DNA of 64,000 bases from Terriglobus albidus (GCF_008000815.1 NZ_CP042806.1:1550001-1614000), one strand, 5' to 3'; positions 1 to 9,167 are shown, counted from the first letter of the stretch. Numbers and translations: made by a program. The notes: generated from the letters alone by a model not told the origin.

Positions 1-2796
1 TGCTGGTACTGAGAGATACTCGCCGGAGAGAAACAGTCCCAGAATGCCGCCAATCGAAGCCAGTGGAAGCACCGTGATGATCAGTGCGGCAAAGCGAACC
101 GATTTGAACAAGATGAACAGCAGGAAGAAGATCGCCGCAATCGTGATCGGCACAATAATCATCAGGTGGTGCAGCGCCCGCTCCATGTTGTGAAACTGCC
201 CGCCCCACTCGATGTAATAGCCTGCCGGCAACTGCACCTGCTGATTCACCTTCTGCTGCAACTCGGCGACATATCCACCAAGATCACGATCCTGCACATT
301 CACACCCACCACAATGCGGCGCTTGCCCATATTGCGGTTGATCAGCGCAGGGCCCTCGACGACCTTCACGGCAGCAAGATCTTTGAGCGGCACACGCGGT
401 CCATCCGGCGAGCTAACCTGCAACTGCCGTATATCTTCGAGCGAATCGCGCAGGTTGGCGGGAAGGCGCACTACACTCGCGAAGCGCCGCTCTCCCTCGT
501 AGACCTCCGTGGCTGACTTGCCTGCAATTGCTGTCTCGATGACATCATTCACATCCGAGGCATTCAAGCCATACCGTGCAATCGCTCCACGGTCGATGTC
601 GATCGTCAGGTACTGCTGGCCGCCCACGCGGTCTACGCGCGTATCCTGCGTCCCTTGGATGCCTGTGGCCACTTTCGCAATCTGGTTTGCTTTTTCTACC
701 AGCAGTCCAAGGTCATCGCCGTACAACATCACCGCGACATCCGCTCGCACACCTGAGACCATCTCATCCACACGATCGCTGATCGGCTGAGACATCACCA
801 GGTTGATGCCCGGCAGCTTTGCCAGATTCTCGCGGATCTCCTCCGCGATCTTGTCCTGTGTCATGCCGCGTGGGCGCTCATCAAACGGCGTCAGCGACGT
901 GAGCACATCGGCCTCGTTCGGCCCGGCTGGGTCGGCAGGCGATTCGCCGCGTCCTACGCGCGAGACCACGTTCTCCACACCCTTCACGCTCATGATGAAT
1001 TTCTGCATCTGGCCTTCCATGCGCAGTGACTCTTCCAGAGAGATGTTCGGCACGCGGTCTGCATTCGGCGACAGCGTGCCCTCCTGCATCTCCGGAATGA
1101 ACGAGGTTCCCAGGAAGGGAACGAGCGACAGCGATCCGAAGAAGGCAAGCACAACACCGGCGACCAGTACTTTGCGATGCCCCAGTGCCCAGTTCAGAAT
1201 GCTCGTATACGGCTTGCGCAGCCATCGCACCAGCCAGGTATCGTTTTCTGAGCCGCCTTTCAGCAGATACGACGATAGGATCGGTGACAGCGTCAAACTC
1301 AACACCAGCGAGATGCCTAACGCGATGGCAATGGTGTATGCCAGCGGAGCGAACATCTTGCCTTCCATCCCCTCCAGCGTCATCAGTGGAAGAAAGACAA
1401 GGATGATGATGGTCACACCGAAGAGCGTCGGTGTCGCGACTTCCTGCGTCGCATCCAGAACGAGGCGCAGCTTCGAAGGTTTTTCCTCGCTATGTACATG
1501 ATCGTGGTTGTGGCTCAGGCGTGCGAAGACGTTCTCCACCACCACCACCGATCCATCCACCATCAGGCCGATGGCAATCGCCAGACCACCCAGCGACATC
1601 AGGTTCGCCGAGAGGTGGATATTGTTCATCACCAGGAAGGTCAGCAACGGCGTCAGGATCAGGTTGGCACTGACGATCAGGCTCGACCGCAGATCACCAA
1701 GAAACAGGAACAGGATCACGACGACGAAGACGATGCCTTCGCCCAGCACCTCGGTTACGGTATGAATCGCCGCATCCACCAGTTGCGAACGGTCATAGTA
1801 AGGCGCCAGTTGCAGACCGCCGGGAATCATGTGCTTGCCGTTGATCTCCGCCACGCGCTCTTTCACGCGGCTTACGATCTCTTTGGCGTTGCCTCCGCTC
1901 GTCATCAACACCACTCCGCCTACAGCTTCGGTGTATCCGTTTTTCACCATGGCGCCATAGCGGACCTCGGTCCCGATGCGCACCGTCGCTACATCGCGCA
2001 CATAGACCGGTGTATTTTTGTTCTCTTTCAGAACGATGTTTTCGATGTCGGCTACATCGCGTACCAGGCCCACACTGCGGATCAGGTACTGCTCTGCATG
2101 CTGCGGCAGCACGCCTCCACCGGCATTGGCGTTATTGCGCGCCAGTGCTGCCCGGACGTCGTTGATCGTCAGGTTGTAGTAGTGCAGCTTCTGCGGATCG
2201 ACCAGTGTCTCGTACTGCTTGACGTAGCCACCCGTAGAGTTAATCTCGGCAACACCCGAAACACCGCGCAGCAGGGGACGAACCACCCAGTCCTGCAGCG
2301 TGCGCCGCTCGATCAACTCATCCCGGGTCAACACATGATGCTGTTCAGCCTCGCCCGGAAGTTCCAGCGTGTATTGGTACACCTCGCCCAATGCATTAGT
2401 GATCGGTCCCAGGACGGGCGTGACACCTTCAGGCATGCGGTCACGCAGTTCCGCCAGTCTTTCAGAGACCATCTGCCGTTCGCGGTAGAGGTCGCTCTCA
2501 TCCGTGAAGACAAGCGTGATCAGAGACAGTCCGGGCTTATTCAGCGATCGCATATCCGTCATGCCCGGCAGGCCGGTCATCGCGATCTCAATCGGAATAG
2601 TGACGAATCTCTCTACCTCTTCCGGGCTCTTGCCGGCGGCTTCGGTCGCAATCTGCACCTGTACATTCGCCACATCCGGAAAGGCGTCGACCGAGAGCTT
2701 CTGCGTCGCGTTCAGGCCGAAGCCTGCAAGCACGCACGCAATCACCACGAGGATCAGGCGCTGCCGCAGAGCAGCCGCAATGATGGACTGCAGCAT
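1..2796 (-). CDS. Heavy-metal RND efflux pump permease, CzcA/CusA-like (3' end beyond window)
   Basis: Inner-membrane proton-driven pump subunit of a tripartite efflux system exporting metal ions from periplasm or cytoplasm. The minus-strand frame is open from ATG 2796 to the window edge, 932 codons of the roughly 1040 usual for the family. The N-terminus (MLQSIIAAALRQRLILVVIA) is a typical first transmembrane helix, followed by the FPDVANVQVQI porter segment. The fourth-helix motif reads AIGLMVDGSVVVVEN, keeping the conserved Asp and Glu but differing from the DFG...DGAV form of Zn/Co/Cd pumps, so I do not assign a metal. It starts 2 bp after the adaptor stop and is third in an operon of outer-membrane factor, adaptor and pump. 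Confidence 0.93.
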   Translation of the reverse strand, partial: MLQSIIAAALRQRLILVVIACVLAGFGLNATQKLSVDAFPDVANVQVQIATEAAGKSPEEVERFVTIPIEIAMTGLPGMTDMRSLNKPGLSLITLVFTDESDLYRERQMVSERLAELRDRMPEGVTPVLGPITNALGEVYQYTLELPGEAEQHHVLTRDELIERRTLQDWVVRPLLRGVSGVAEINSTGGYVKQYETLVDPQKLHYYNLTINDVRAALARNNANAGGGVLPQHAEQYLIRSVGLVRDVADIENIVLKENKNTPVYVRDVATVRIGTEVRYGAMVKNGYTEAVGGVVLMTSGGNAKEIVSRVKERVAEINGKHMIPGGLQLAPYYDRSQLVDAAIHTVTEVLGEGIVFVVVILFLFLGDLRSSLIVSANLILTPLLTFLVMNNIHLSANLMSLGGLAIAIGLMVDGSVVVVENVFARLSHNHDHVHSEEKPSKLRLVLDATQEVATPTLFGVTIIILVFLPLMTLEGMEGKMFAPLAYTIAIALGISLVLSLTLSPILSSYLLKGGSENDTWLVRWLRKPYTSILNWALGHRKVLVAGVVLAFFGSLSLVPFLGTSFIPEMQEGTLSPNADRVPNISLEESLRMEGQMQKFIMSVKGVENVVSRVGRGESPADPAGPNEADVLTSLTPFDERPRGMTQDKIAEEIRENLAKLPGINLVMSQPISDRVDEMVSGVRADVAVMLYGDDLGLLVEKANQIAKVATGIQGTQDTRVDRVGGQQYLTIDIDRGAIARYGLNASDVNDVIETAIAGKSATEVYEGERRFASVVRLPANLRDSLEDIRQLQVSSPDGPRVPLKDLAAVKVVEGPALINRNMGKRRIVVGVNVQDRDLGGYVAELQQKVNQQVQLPAGYYIEWGGQFHNMERALHHLMIIVPITIAAIFFLLFILFKSVRFAALIITVLPLASIGGILGLFLSGEYLSVPA

Positions 2797-2798
2797 GC

Positions 2799-4064
2799 TT
2801 ACTTCTCTCCTTTGATCGCAGCCTGCTTGCGCTGATTGTTCAGATGGAAGGCCCCCTCGGTCACAATCCGCTCCGCCAGCGTTACACCGCCAAGCACGAC
2901 GCGCCGGTCGTTCTCTTCCTCGCCCAGTGTTACCTCACGCAGGATGTATCGCTGCGGCCCAATCTGTACGAAGATGTGATCCTTGTTGTCTTCACGGACC
3001 ACTGCAGCATTCGGCACCGTCAGCTTACGGTCGCTACGGCCGGTAAAGGTCATGCTGGCAAGCTCATCAGGCTTCAGGCGGCCGTCAGGATTCGGGACAT
3101 CCATACGCACCTCTACGGTGCGAGTGGCTGGATCGACAATGGGAGAAACAAACGAGAGCCGGCCATTGAGCTGCAGATCCTTCAGCGCAGGTACGCGCAC
3201 TTCGACATCCATCTCCTGCTTCAGGATTCCGGCCTCCTGCTCTGGCACATCTGCTGTGATCCATACATTCGACAGGTCGGCGATGGTGAACGCCGGGTCC
3301 GACGGCTGTACCACCTGCCCGATGGTGATCTCGCGTTTCAAAACCGTTCCGCTCTTTGGAGCAACGATCGGATAGTCGGCGCTCAGTTTTCGCGATGTCT
3401 CCAGTTGCCGTATCTGTGTCTCTGTCATGCCGAGGCCAAGCAGTTGAGTGCGATAGCTCGCCTCCTCGGTGCTTGCCTGCAGCCGCTCGGCGCGTCTCCG
3501 TTCCAGCTCCGCCCGGCCAATCACATCTGCAGCTACCAGTTGTTCTGCGCGCCTTTCAGCCGCCGCGGCAAGCTGCTGCTGCGACGACGCCTTGATCAAG
3601 GCAAACTGCGTGTCCGAAAGATTGGTGCTGTGCAGCGTGGCCAGGACGGCTCCCGCGTGCACGTACTGCCCTTCAAAAACCAGCAGATTCAGAATGCGTC
3701 CGGCAACCGGAGATCCGACGCGCGCAATGCGTTGCGCATCTGTCTCGACACGCGCGGCTACCTGCAAGGTTCCGTTGACATCGGCCATCTGCGGTGTTCC
3801 AAACTTCAGGCTCTCGGCCAGCACCGGCGTCACGGTTACTATGTTTGGATCGCTGGTGTTCGCTGCTGCCTTCTCTTCCTTGGGTTTCGATTTGCAACCT
3901 GTTCCCAGCAACACCGCGACCATCGCCGCGGCCGCTAGAGCATTTTTTCTGTAGGTGTAGTGCAGGGCTTTTGCATCTATGGGCGTTTTCCTCAATGAAA
4001 ACGCCGCTGCACGTTCCTCCCGGGATACCCAGCAATAGGAAAAATGCTTCAACCATCGTGTCAT
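2799..4064 (-). CDS. RND efflux adaptor (membrane fusion protein), CzcB/CusB-like
   Basis: Periplasmic adaptor linking the RND pump to the TolC-like channel, 421 aa from ATG 4064. The start overlaps the stop of the upstream gene as TGATG. A lipoprotein-like segment (AAAAMVAVLLGTGCKSK) puts Cys near residue 57, followed by barrel-sandwich and hairpin segments and the motif VAPKSGTVLKREITIGQVV. Unusually, residues 5-42 are encoded by a dispersed repeat inserted in frame between the start codon and the signal peptide. The lipoprotein signal therefore has an abnormally long n-region, unless translation begins inside the repeat. The mature protein looks intact. Function is secure by family and context; the true start is not. 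Confidence 0.9.
   Translation of the reverse strand: MTRWLKHFSYCWVSREERAAAFSLRKTPIDAKALHYTYRKNALAAAAMVAVLLGTGCKSKPKEEKAAANTSDPNIVTVTPVLAESLKFGTPQMADVNGTLQVAARVETDAQRIARVGSPVAGRILNLLVFEGQYVHAGAVLATLHSTNLSDTQFALIKASSQQQLAAAAERRAEQLVAADVIGRAELERRRAERLQASTEEASYRTQLLGLGMTETQIRQLETSRKLSADYPIVAPKSGTVLKREITIGQVVQPSDPAFTIADLSNVWITADVPEQEAGILKQEMDVEVRVPALKDLQLNGRLSFVSPIVDPATRTVEVRMDVPNPDGRLKPDELASMTFTGRSDRKLTVPNAAVVREDNKDHIFVQIGPQRYILREVTLGEEENDRRVVLGGVTLAERIVTEGAFHLNNQRKQAAIKGEK
3936..4049. repeat. MITE-like dispersed element, subfamily A copy 1
   Basis: About 114 bp bounded by TAGAGCATTTTTTCTG at 3936 and, at the other end, the imperfect inverse GGAAAAATGCTT. It carries the internal hairpin GGCGTTTTC...GAAAACGCC. 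It is closely similar to the copies at 13621 and 30650 and lies inside the 5' end of the efflux adaptor gene, where it is translated in frame without stops. Confidence 0.85.
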
Positions 4065-5416
4065 CACGGCCTCGCTCCCGGCGTCAGTGCGCCCAGTTCT
4101 TCCAGATCGATCAATGCAGACTGGCGCGCGTACTGCGCATCCAGCAAATCGCCGCGCACGCTTTGCAGCACGCGCTGTGCGTCCAGAACCTCAACAATGC
4201 CGCGCTCGCCGAACCGGTAGGCGGACTTCGCCGCCTCTACCGCACTCTCTGCAGCTCGCAGCGATCCGGCTTCCAGCGACGTCACCTGCTGGTCAGCCAG
4301 TTGGTACTGTTCATACGCCCGCTCCAGCGCGCTCACCAGTTCCAGTCGCCGCTGGTCCAGCGTCGCGTTTGCCTGTGAGATGGCTGCCTTTGCATCCGCA
4401 ATCTGTCCACGCCGCCTGTCCCACAGCGGAATCGGAACGGTAATGCCGGCGCGCCAGTAGCGCAAGTCGGGCTGATTTTCAAACTCGGCAAAAGCCGTCG
4501 GCTGCGGAATGCGGAGCGCCTTCTCGCGGTCCAGTGTCGATCGGCTCGCATTCAGTTCCGCTTCAGACTGTGCTACCGCTGGGTGCGCGGTCAGCACCTG
4601 GTCACGCAGCATATCCAAAGCCGGCAGGGTCATGTGCGCTGTGGTTGAGCCTGTGGGAATCAGGTTTGCATCGGCCGGCGCAGCGATGAGAGCGCGCAGG
4701 ATTGCAATCGCCGAAGCGTATTCGATCTGTGCACTGTTCACCGCAAATCGCGCGCGCGCCAGTTCAGCTTCGGCTCGCGTCAGCTCCAGTTTGCCTTTCT
4801 CGCCGACATTGACCTCAACCTCAACCCGCCGGCGAAGGTCCTCTACCAGCGTCAGGTTCTCGCGGGCCTGTTTGATCTGTTCCTGTCGCTTCAGCGCTTC
4901 GTAGAACGCCCGCTGCGTATCGGCCATCACGTTCAGCCCAACGCCGCGCTCAGCCGCTCGCGCGCTTGCGGCGATGGATTCCGCTGCTTTCCGGCGGGCA
5001 CTGCGCTCCGAGGGAATCTCGATCGTCTGGTAACCCGCATAGTGCTGCAACAGGCCCGGAGTGCCGGGTGTCTTGATAGGCCGCGCATACTGCCGGCCCT
5101 GAAAGACCTCGACATTCGGGTTCGTATAAGCGCGGGCCGTCTGTACCGCAGCCTGGCCACGCTGCGTCGCCGCAAGCGCCTCGTGCAGGCGTGGGCTATT
5201 GCGACGCGCCATTGCCAGCGCATCATCGAGTGTCAGCCGCAGCTCGCTGGACCCATGGGCCGCTGCCGCCTGCTGCGGTGCGGGCTCTGCCGGCATCGCA
5301 GCATCCACAGGCGTCTGGGCTACCAGCAAAGCCGCCGGCAACAATGGGAGGAGGAGCAACTTTCCAAGCGTCACACGGCTTCTATGGCAATTCGCTAGCC
5401 AAATAGAAATCCCCAT
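4064..5416 (-). CDS. TolC-family outer-membrane efflux protein (CzcC-like)
   Basis: Outer-membrane channel of the tripartite efflux system, 450 aa. The N-terminus has a positively charged stretch then KLLLLPLLPAALLVAQ, a signal peptide. Two long alpha-helical repeats follow, rich in A, R, E and Q, with RLTLDDALAMARRNSP at the start of the first and YRFGERGIVEVLDAQRVLQ near the end, typical of the outer-membrane efflux protein family. It is the first gene of the minus-strand operon, and its TGA overlaps the adaptor ATG. The 297 bp upstream contain dispersed repeats, and the divergent gene is a sensor kinase. Confidence 0.92.
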   Translation of the reverse strand: MGISIWLANCHRSRVTLGKLLLLPLLPAALLVAQTPVDAAMPAEPAPQQAAAAHGSSELRLTLDDALAMARRNSPRLHEALAATQRGQAAVQTARAYTNPNVEVFQGRQYARPIKTPGTPGLLQHYAGYQTIEIPSERSARRKAAESIAASARAAERGVGLNVMADTQRAFYEALKRQEQIKQARENLTLVEDLRRRVEVEVNVGEKGKLELTRAEAELARARFAVNSAQIEYASAIAILRALIAAPADANLIPTGSTTAHMTLPALDMLRDQVLTAHPAVAQSEAELNASRSTLDREKALRIPQPTAFAEFENQPDLRYWRAGITVPIPLWDRRRGQIADAKAAISQANATLDQRRLELVSALERAYEQYQLADQQVTSLEAGSLRAAESAVEAAKSAYRFGERGIVEVLDAQRVLQSVRGDLLDAQYARQSALIDLEELGALTPGARP

Positions 5417-5713
5417 GTTTCATAGGGATTTGGGCTTCCACGATGTCCCATTTGGTACACCGCTGTCCGCAATCCGGCACTCTGGACAGGCCATACCCGG
5501 GTGCCCCATATCTGCGAAGCAGATGTGGGAGTATCGAGCGAAGCTCGATCCGTTCGTTCTTCCAAGAAGTTGATGTTCTCCGAACTCGACGCGTCAGCCG
5601 GCGTTATCTCGTCCCCTAAATTGGCTCCGGAATTGCTATACAACTCAGCGATGCCCGCCGTTGCTCAGCTTCGCTGGCCCATGCCATCGCCGCCTGCATG
5701 GGAAAATGACACT
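5417..5713. repeat. Divergent intergenic region with GGTGCCCCAT hairpin repeat
   Basis: Gap between the efflux operon and the kinase gene. Positions 5498-5552 match a repeat seen elsewhere here: GGGTGCCCCATA, then the hairpins ATCTGCGAAGCAGAT (5510-5524) and ATCGAGCGAAGCTCGAT (5533-5549). The open frame through this repeat joins the kinase frame but does not look like protein. I found no convincing sigma-54 promoter. Confidence 0.6.
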
Positions 5714-6835
5714 ATGGCCCAGCTTCCATCTGCGCTGCGATCGTCGCATGCCAAGGCGGTGCTTGTCGGTACCCTCGTGGTGTTGTTGGCCATCTTTACC
5801 TGGGCTGTTCCGCCACGCTATGTGGTGTTGCACAACATCCTGCACCATCTCAACATCCTGCCTTTTATGCTCGCCGGGCTCTTCTTCGGCTGGCGTGGCG
5901 CGGCACGGACTGTCCTGTTTGCGGCTCTTCTGTTCCTTCCTTTGATCTACCGTCATTGGTTCCGCGCCCCGCTTGACGCGCAGGATCAGGTCGTCGAGCT
6001 CAGCACCTTCGGCGCTGCCGGTATCATTGCCGGCCTGCTTGCGGACCGCGAGCGCATGCAGCGCCGCCGGGTCGAGACCACCAAGCGGGAGCTGGAGCAC
6101 GTCTACACCGAACTGCGTCAGAATATCGATCAGCTTCGTAAATCAGAGCGTCTCAGCGCGGCCGGCCAACTCTCCGCCAGTCTCGCGCATGAGATCCGCA
6201 ATCCCCTGGCCAGCATCAGCGGCGCCGCCGGTATCCTGGCCCGCGGACAGGCATCCGCAGAGGCTCGCGCTGAGTGTCTGGAGATTCTTACCAAGGAGTC
6301 TCAGCGCCTCAATAAGCTCCTCACGAACTTCCTCGACTTTGCCCGGCCTCGACTTCCACGCATGCAATGGATGGAGCCTGCCGAGATGGTCTCCTCCGTC
6401 GCCGCTCTCGCCCAGCACGCAGCCAGCCGTCAGAACGTGACTTTGGAGGTCCTCCATGACACGGAACTGCCGCCGGTCGAATGCGATCCGGAGCAGATCA
6501 AACAGCTTCTGCTGAACCTTGTTCTGAATGCTATCCAGGCAACCGAGGGCGAAGGAATGGTTACCCTCAACAGCTTTGTGCACGGTGGCAACCTCTGCAT
6601 TGAGGTGCGCGATCAGGGGAAAGGTATAAGTCCCGAAGTTCGCGCTCGCATCTTCGAGCCCTTCTTCACAACCCGCGAAAATGGCACCGGACTCGGTCTT
6701 GCAATCGCCGCCAATATTGCCGGCCAGCACGGTGGAACGCTCACCTGCGCGCCGAATGTTGGCCACGGCGCTATCTTCCGTGTCGAGCTTCCCACCGCAT
6801 CCGCGCCGTTACATCGGCCCGTGGAGGTGGCGTGA
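5714..6835 (+). CDS. Membrane sensor histidine kinase, NtrB/ZraS-like
   Basis: Autophosphorylating sensor, 373 aa from ATG 5714, partner of the response regulator whose GTG start overlaps its TGA by 4 bp. Residues about 15-115 form several transmembrane helices (ILPFMLAGLFFGWRGAARTV) with little periplasmic domain. A short coiled coil follows, then the H box SASLAHEIRNPLASISGA with His near 158, N box LLNLVLNAIQATE, G1 DQGKGI, F box FEPFFTTREN and G2 GTGLGLAIA. All catalytic boxes are intact. An in-frame extension back to 5501 is possible but runs through a repeat, so I prefer the later ATG. The stimulus is unknown; divergence from a metal efflux operon is suggestive only. Confidence 0.85.
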   Translation: MAQLPSALRSSHAKAVLVGTLVVLLAIFTWAVPPRYVVLHNILHHLNILPFMLAGLFFGWRGAARTVLFAALLFLPLIYRHWFRAPLDAQDQVVELSTFGAAGIIAGLLADRERMQRRRVETTKRELEHVYTELRQNIDQLRKSERLSAAGQLSASLAHEIRNPLASISGAAGILARGQASAEARAECLEILTKESQRLNKLLTNFLDFARPRLPRMQWMEPAEMVSSVAALAQHAASRQNVTLEVLHDTELPPVECDPEQIKQLLLNLVLNAIQATEGEGMVTLNSFVHGGNLCIEVRDQGKGISPEVRARIFEPFFTTRENGTGLGLAIAANIAGQHGGTLTCAPNVGHGAIFRVELPTASAPLHRPVEVA

Positions 6836-8211
6836 GCAATCACGTTCTTGTTGTCGATGACGACGTCAGTCTCCGGCGAGTCATGAAGCTGCAGCTTGAG
6901 GAAGCGGGCTACCAGGTCTCCGTCGCTTCCGATGGTGAAGAGGCGTGGCGCATGCTCCGCGAGTCCGAGCCTCAGCTGGTCATCACTGATCTGCGCATGC
7001 CTACAACGGGACTGGAATTGCTCTCGCGCATTACTCAGGCAGGTCTTCGTACGACGGTTATTGTTGTCACGGCCTTCGGCACGGTCGAGACTGCCGTCGA
7101 GGCGATGAAGCTTGGCGCTTATGATTACGTCACCAAGCCTCTCGACTTTGACGCGCTTGTCCTTGTTGTGCATCGCGCGATGGAACGTCAGAACCTCATC
7201 GAAGAGGTCCAGACTCTGCGTTCCGCGCTCGATCAGCGCTATGGCTTCGAAGCGATCGTCGGTCACTCCAAGGGACTTCTACGAGTTCTCGATCAGGCGG
7301 CACGTGTCGCTCAGCGTGACGCAACGGTGCTCATCCAGGGAGAGACCGGCACTGGCAAGGAGCTTGTCGCGCGCGCCATCCATCACAACAGCCGACGTGG
7401 CAAACGCCCGTTTACCGCCATCAACTGCGGCGCCATCCCTCGTGACCTCGTCGAAAGTGAACTCTTCGGCTACACCAAAGGCGCGTTCACCGGAGCTGTT
7501 GCGAACAAAGAAGGCCGGATCGAGTCCACCAACGGTGGCACGCTCTTTCTCGACGAAGTCGGAGAGCTTCCACTTGAAGCTCAGGTCAAGCTGCTGCGAG
7601 TCCTGCAGGAAGGAGAGCTTGCCAAGCTCGGCGCCACCGATCCCATCAAGGTAGATGTTCGCGTCATTGCAGCCACCCATCGTGACCTCTCCGCGATGGT
7701 CGAGGATGGAACCTTTCGTGAAGACCTCTACTATCGCCTTGCCGTCGTTCCGCTCCGTATTCCGCCATTGCGTGAGCGGAGGGAAGATTTACCGGAACTG
7801 ATCGAGGTGCTCTTTGAGCGCGCTCGCAAGCGACACGCTATCGAGCATCTGCGTCTCTCACCCACGGTGCTGCAGCATCTTATCGCCTATCACTGGCCAG
7901 GGAATGTCCGTCAGCTTGAAAATGTGATGGAGCGTCTGGTGGTGCTCTCGACCTCTGAAGTCATCTCCACAGAAGACCTTCCGCCAGAGCTTACTGCTCC
8001 ACCGCGTCCTGCTCCCTTTTGGCTCGACCTTCCAGAGCAGGGCATCAGTCTTGAAGCTCTCGAGCGAGACCTCATCCGCCGCGCGTTGGAGAAGTTCAAC
8101 GGCAACCAGACCCAGGCTGCCCGCTATCTCGATATCAGCCGCCGCACACTCATCTACCGCATGGAAAAGCACGGCCTCGCCCCGGAATCGGCTGCTAAAG
8201 AGGATCTCTAG
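6832..8211 (+). CDS. NtrC-family sigma-54-dependent response regulator
   Basis: DNA-binding activator of sigma-54 promoters, 459 aa from GTG 6832. The receiver domain (about 1-120) has VVDDD, the phospho-acceptor Asp near 52 in VITDLRMP and Lys in VTKPLD. The AAA+ domain (about 145-375) has Walker A GETGTGKELVARAI, the sigma-54 contact loop GAFTGA and Walker B GGTLFLDEVGEL. The C-terminus is a Fis-type helix-turn-helix (NGNQTQAARYLDISRRTLIY). Overlap with the kinase gene shows one transcript. All motifs needed for ATPase and sigma-54 contact are present. Confidence 0.95.
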   Translation: MSNHVLVVDDDVSLRRVMKLQLEEAGYQVSVASDGEEAWRMLRESEPQLVITDLRMPTTGLELLSRITQAGLRTTVIVVTAFGTVETAVEAMKLGAYDYVTKPLDFDALVLVVHRAMERQNLIEEVQTLRSALDQRYGFEAIVGHSKGLLRVLDQAARVAQRDATVLIQGETGTGKELVARAIHHNSRRGKRPFTAINCGAIPRDLVESELFGYTKGAFTGAVANKEGRIESTNGGTLFLDEVGELPLEAQVKLLRVLQEGELAKLGATDPIKVDVRVIAATHRDLSAMVEDGTFREDLYYRLAVVPLRIPPLRERREDLPELIEVLFERARKRHAIEHLRLSPTVLQHLIAYHWPGNVRQLENVMERLVVLSTSEVISTEDLPPELTAPPRPAPFWLDLPEQGISLEALERDLIRRALEKFNGNQTQAARYLDISRRTLIYRMEKHGLAPESAAKEDL

Positions 8212-8257
8212 CTCGTATGTCCTGAGTCCTGAGTTTTCGGGGCATAACGACAAATTT

Positions 8258-8330
8258 GGGAATCCATACTCTGGGTGCCCCATCCACTGCAATCGGGGTC
8301 CCCAACGGACTTGTTCGTTGGGGTGATAAC
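8258..8330. repeat. GGTGCCCCAT intergenic repeat with GTTGGGG hairpin
   Basis: Between convergent genes. It holds ATACTCTGGGTGCCCCATCC and the hairpin CCCCAACGGACTTGTTCGTTGGGG. Related sequence lies near 5500, 28400, 35800, 36000, 48450 and 63000. Confidence 0.6.
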
Positions 8331-8368
8331 GCAATGGGGGGGGATATTTGCGAAACTCTTGCCCGGGC

Positions 8369-8411
8369 GGTTAAACACAAAACAGCCCTATAGGCTGTTT
8401 TGTGTTTGACC
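8369..8411. terminator. Bidirectional terminator-like hairpin
   Basis: Long inverted repeat: GGTTAAACACAAAACAGCC pairs with GGCTGTTTTGTGTTTGACC (18 of 19 positions) around a 5-nt loop. It lies between the convergent regulator gene (ends 8211) and the DUF2383 gene (ends 8420), placed to terminate both. Confidence 0.75.
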
Positions 8412-8419
8412 GCATTCGT

Positions 8420-8887
8420 CTAAGCCGCTTTTCGCCGATCACGCGCGCTACGGACATAATCATGGGCTGTCTGGATATGCGCATACTGCTCGCTCAGCAT
8501 CTTATGCACCGGCAGCGGTAGCGCCTCCTGAACAGCTTTGGAATAGACCTTCTTGGTGCTGTCTTCGCCCTGCTCGGCTGTCGACAACAGGGTGTAGTCT
8601 CCACCGCCAAGCTTGGCCTTCAGGTCGCCCCAGGAGCGGCGCATCGTACCTGTCATCGTTCCGCTTTCTTTCACGTCGTGAAAGCCGGCATGATGCAATT
8701 CGTTTTCCAGGTCAGCCCTGAAGCGTGCCCGCTTCAGGCTTTCCGCCAGAAAGTAACGCCGCAGCATGTCATCCTTCAAGTGTTCGCCGATCGTCTGGAA
8801 ACCTTCTTGTCCGTCGATCAGGATTTGAATCACTTCCCGTAATGTGCTGTTGATTCGGTTCTGCTTTTCAGCATCGCTCATTGCCAT
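8420..8887 (-). CDS. PA2169-type four-helix-bundle protein (DUF2383)
   Basis: Small alpha-helical protein of 155 aa resembling the PA2169/DUF2383 family, which has a ferritin-like four-helix fold and unknown function. Landmarks are INSTLREVIQILIDGQEGF at the N-terminus, RRYFLAESLKRARFRADLEN in the second helix, the central MTGTMRRSWGDLKAKL, and KMLSEQYAHIQTAHDYVRS in the last helix. No signal peptide is visible. The start ATG at 8887 has GGAGG 6 bp upstream. It is monocistronic. Such proteins are often stress-linked in other bacteria, but nothing here shows that. Confidence 0.8.
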   Translation of the reverse strand: MAMSDAEKQNRINSTLREVIQILIDGQEGFQTIGEHLKDDMLRRYFLAESLKRARFRADLENELHHAGFHDVKESGTMTGTMRRSWGDLKAKLGGGDYTLLSTAEQGEDSTKKVYSKAVQEALPLPVHKMLSEQYAHIQTAHDYVRSARDRRKAA

Positions 8888-9097
8888 GGGTATCCTCCAT
8901 CAGTTTCGAGATGTTGATGTGGCCAGTGCAGGGTCCGCCGGCTGCGTTGCGATTCTCCTCCGCCGGCGACAAGCAGGAGAAATCGCGAAAATCCTACTCC
9001 CCTGCCAGCCACTTCTGCATCTCCGCCGGCAAATAATTCACCGGCGCCATGTATCACCGTGGGATGCCTCTGATCCAGAGAGGTTTGCCCCCAAAAA

Positions 9098-9131
9098 GCA
9101 GATACGGAACGGCTCGCCGTTCCGTATCTAT
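9098..9131 (-). terminator. Rho-independent terminator of ftsK
   Basis: On the minus strand AGATACGGAACGG / CCGTTCCGTATCT forms a 13-bp stem with a 4-nt loop, followed by GCTTTTTGG. It lies about 40 bp after the ftsK stop. Confidence 0.8.
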
Positions 9132-9167
9132 CTGTAAGAAAAAGCTGCTACAGTCCGAGTTCAAGAA

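Noticed and set aside
1492-2835. Plus-strand open frame of 447 codons in the efflux region
   Set aside because: His/Gln/Arg-rich antisense of the RND pump gene; the minus-strand frame has clear pump motifs.
2844-3938. Plus-strand open frame of 364 codons
   Set aside because: Antisense of the efflux adaptor gene, with no recognisable domain.
5501-5713. N-terminal extension of the NtrB-like kinase
   Set aside because: It runs through a dispersed hairpin repeat; the ATG at 5714 gives a normal kinase.
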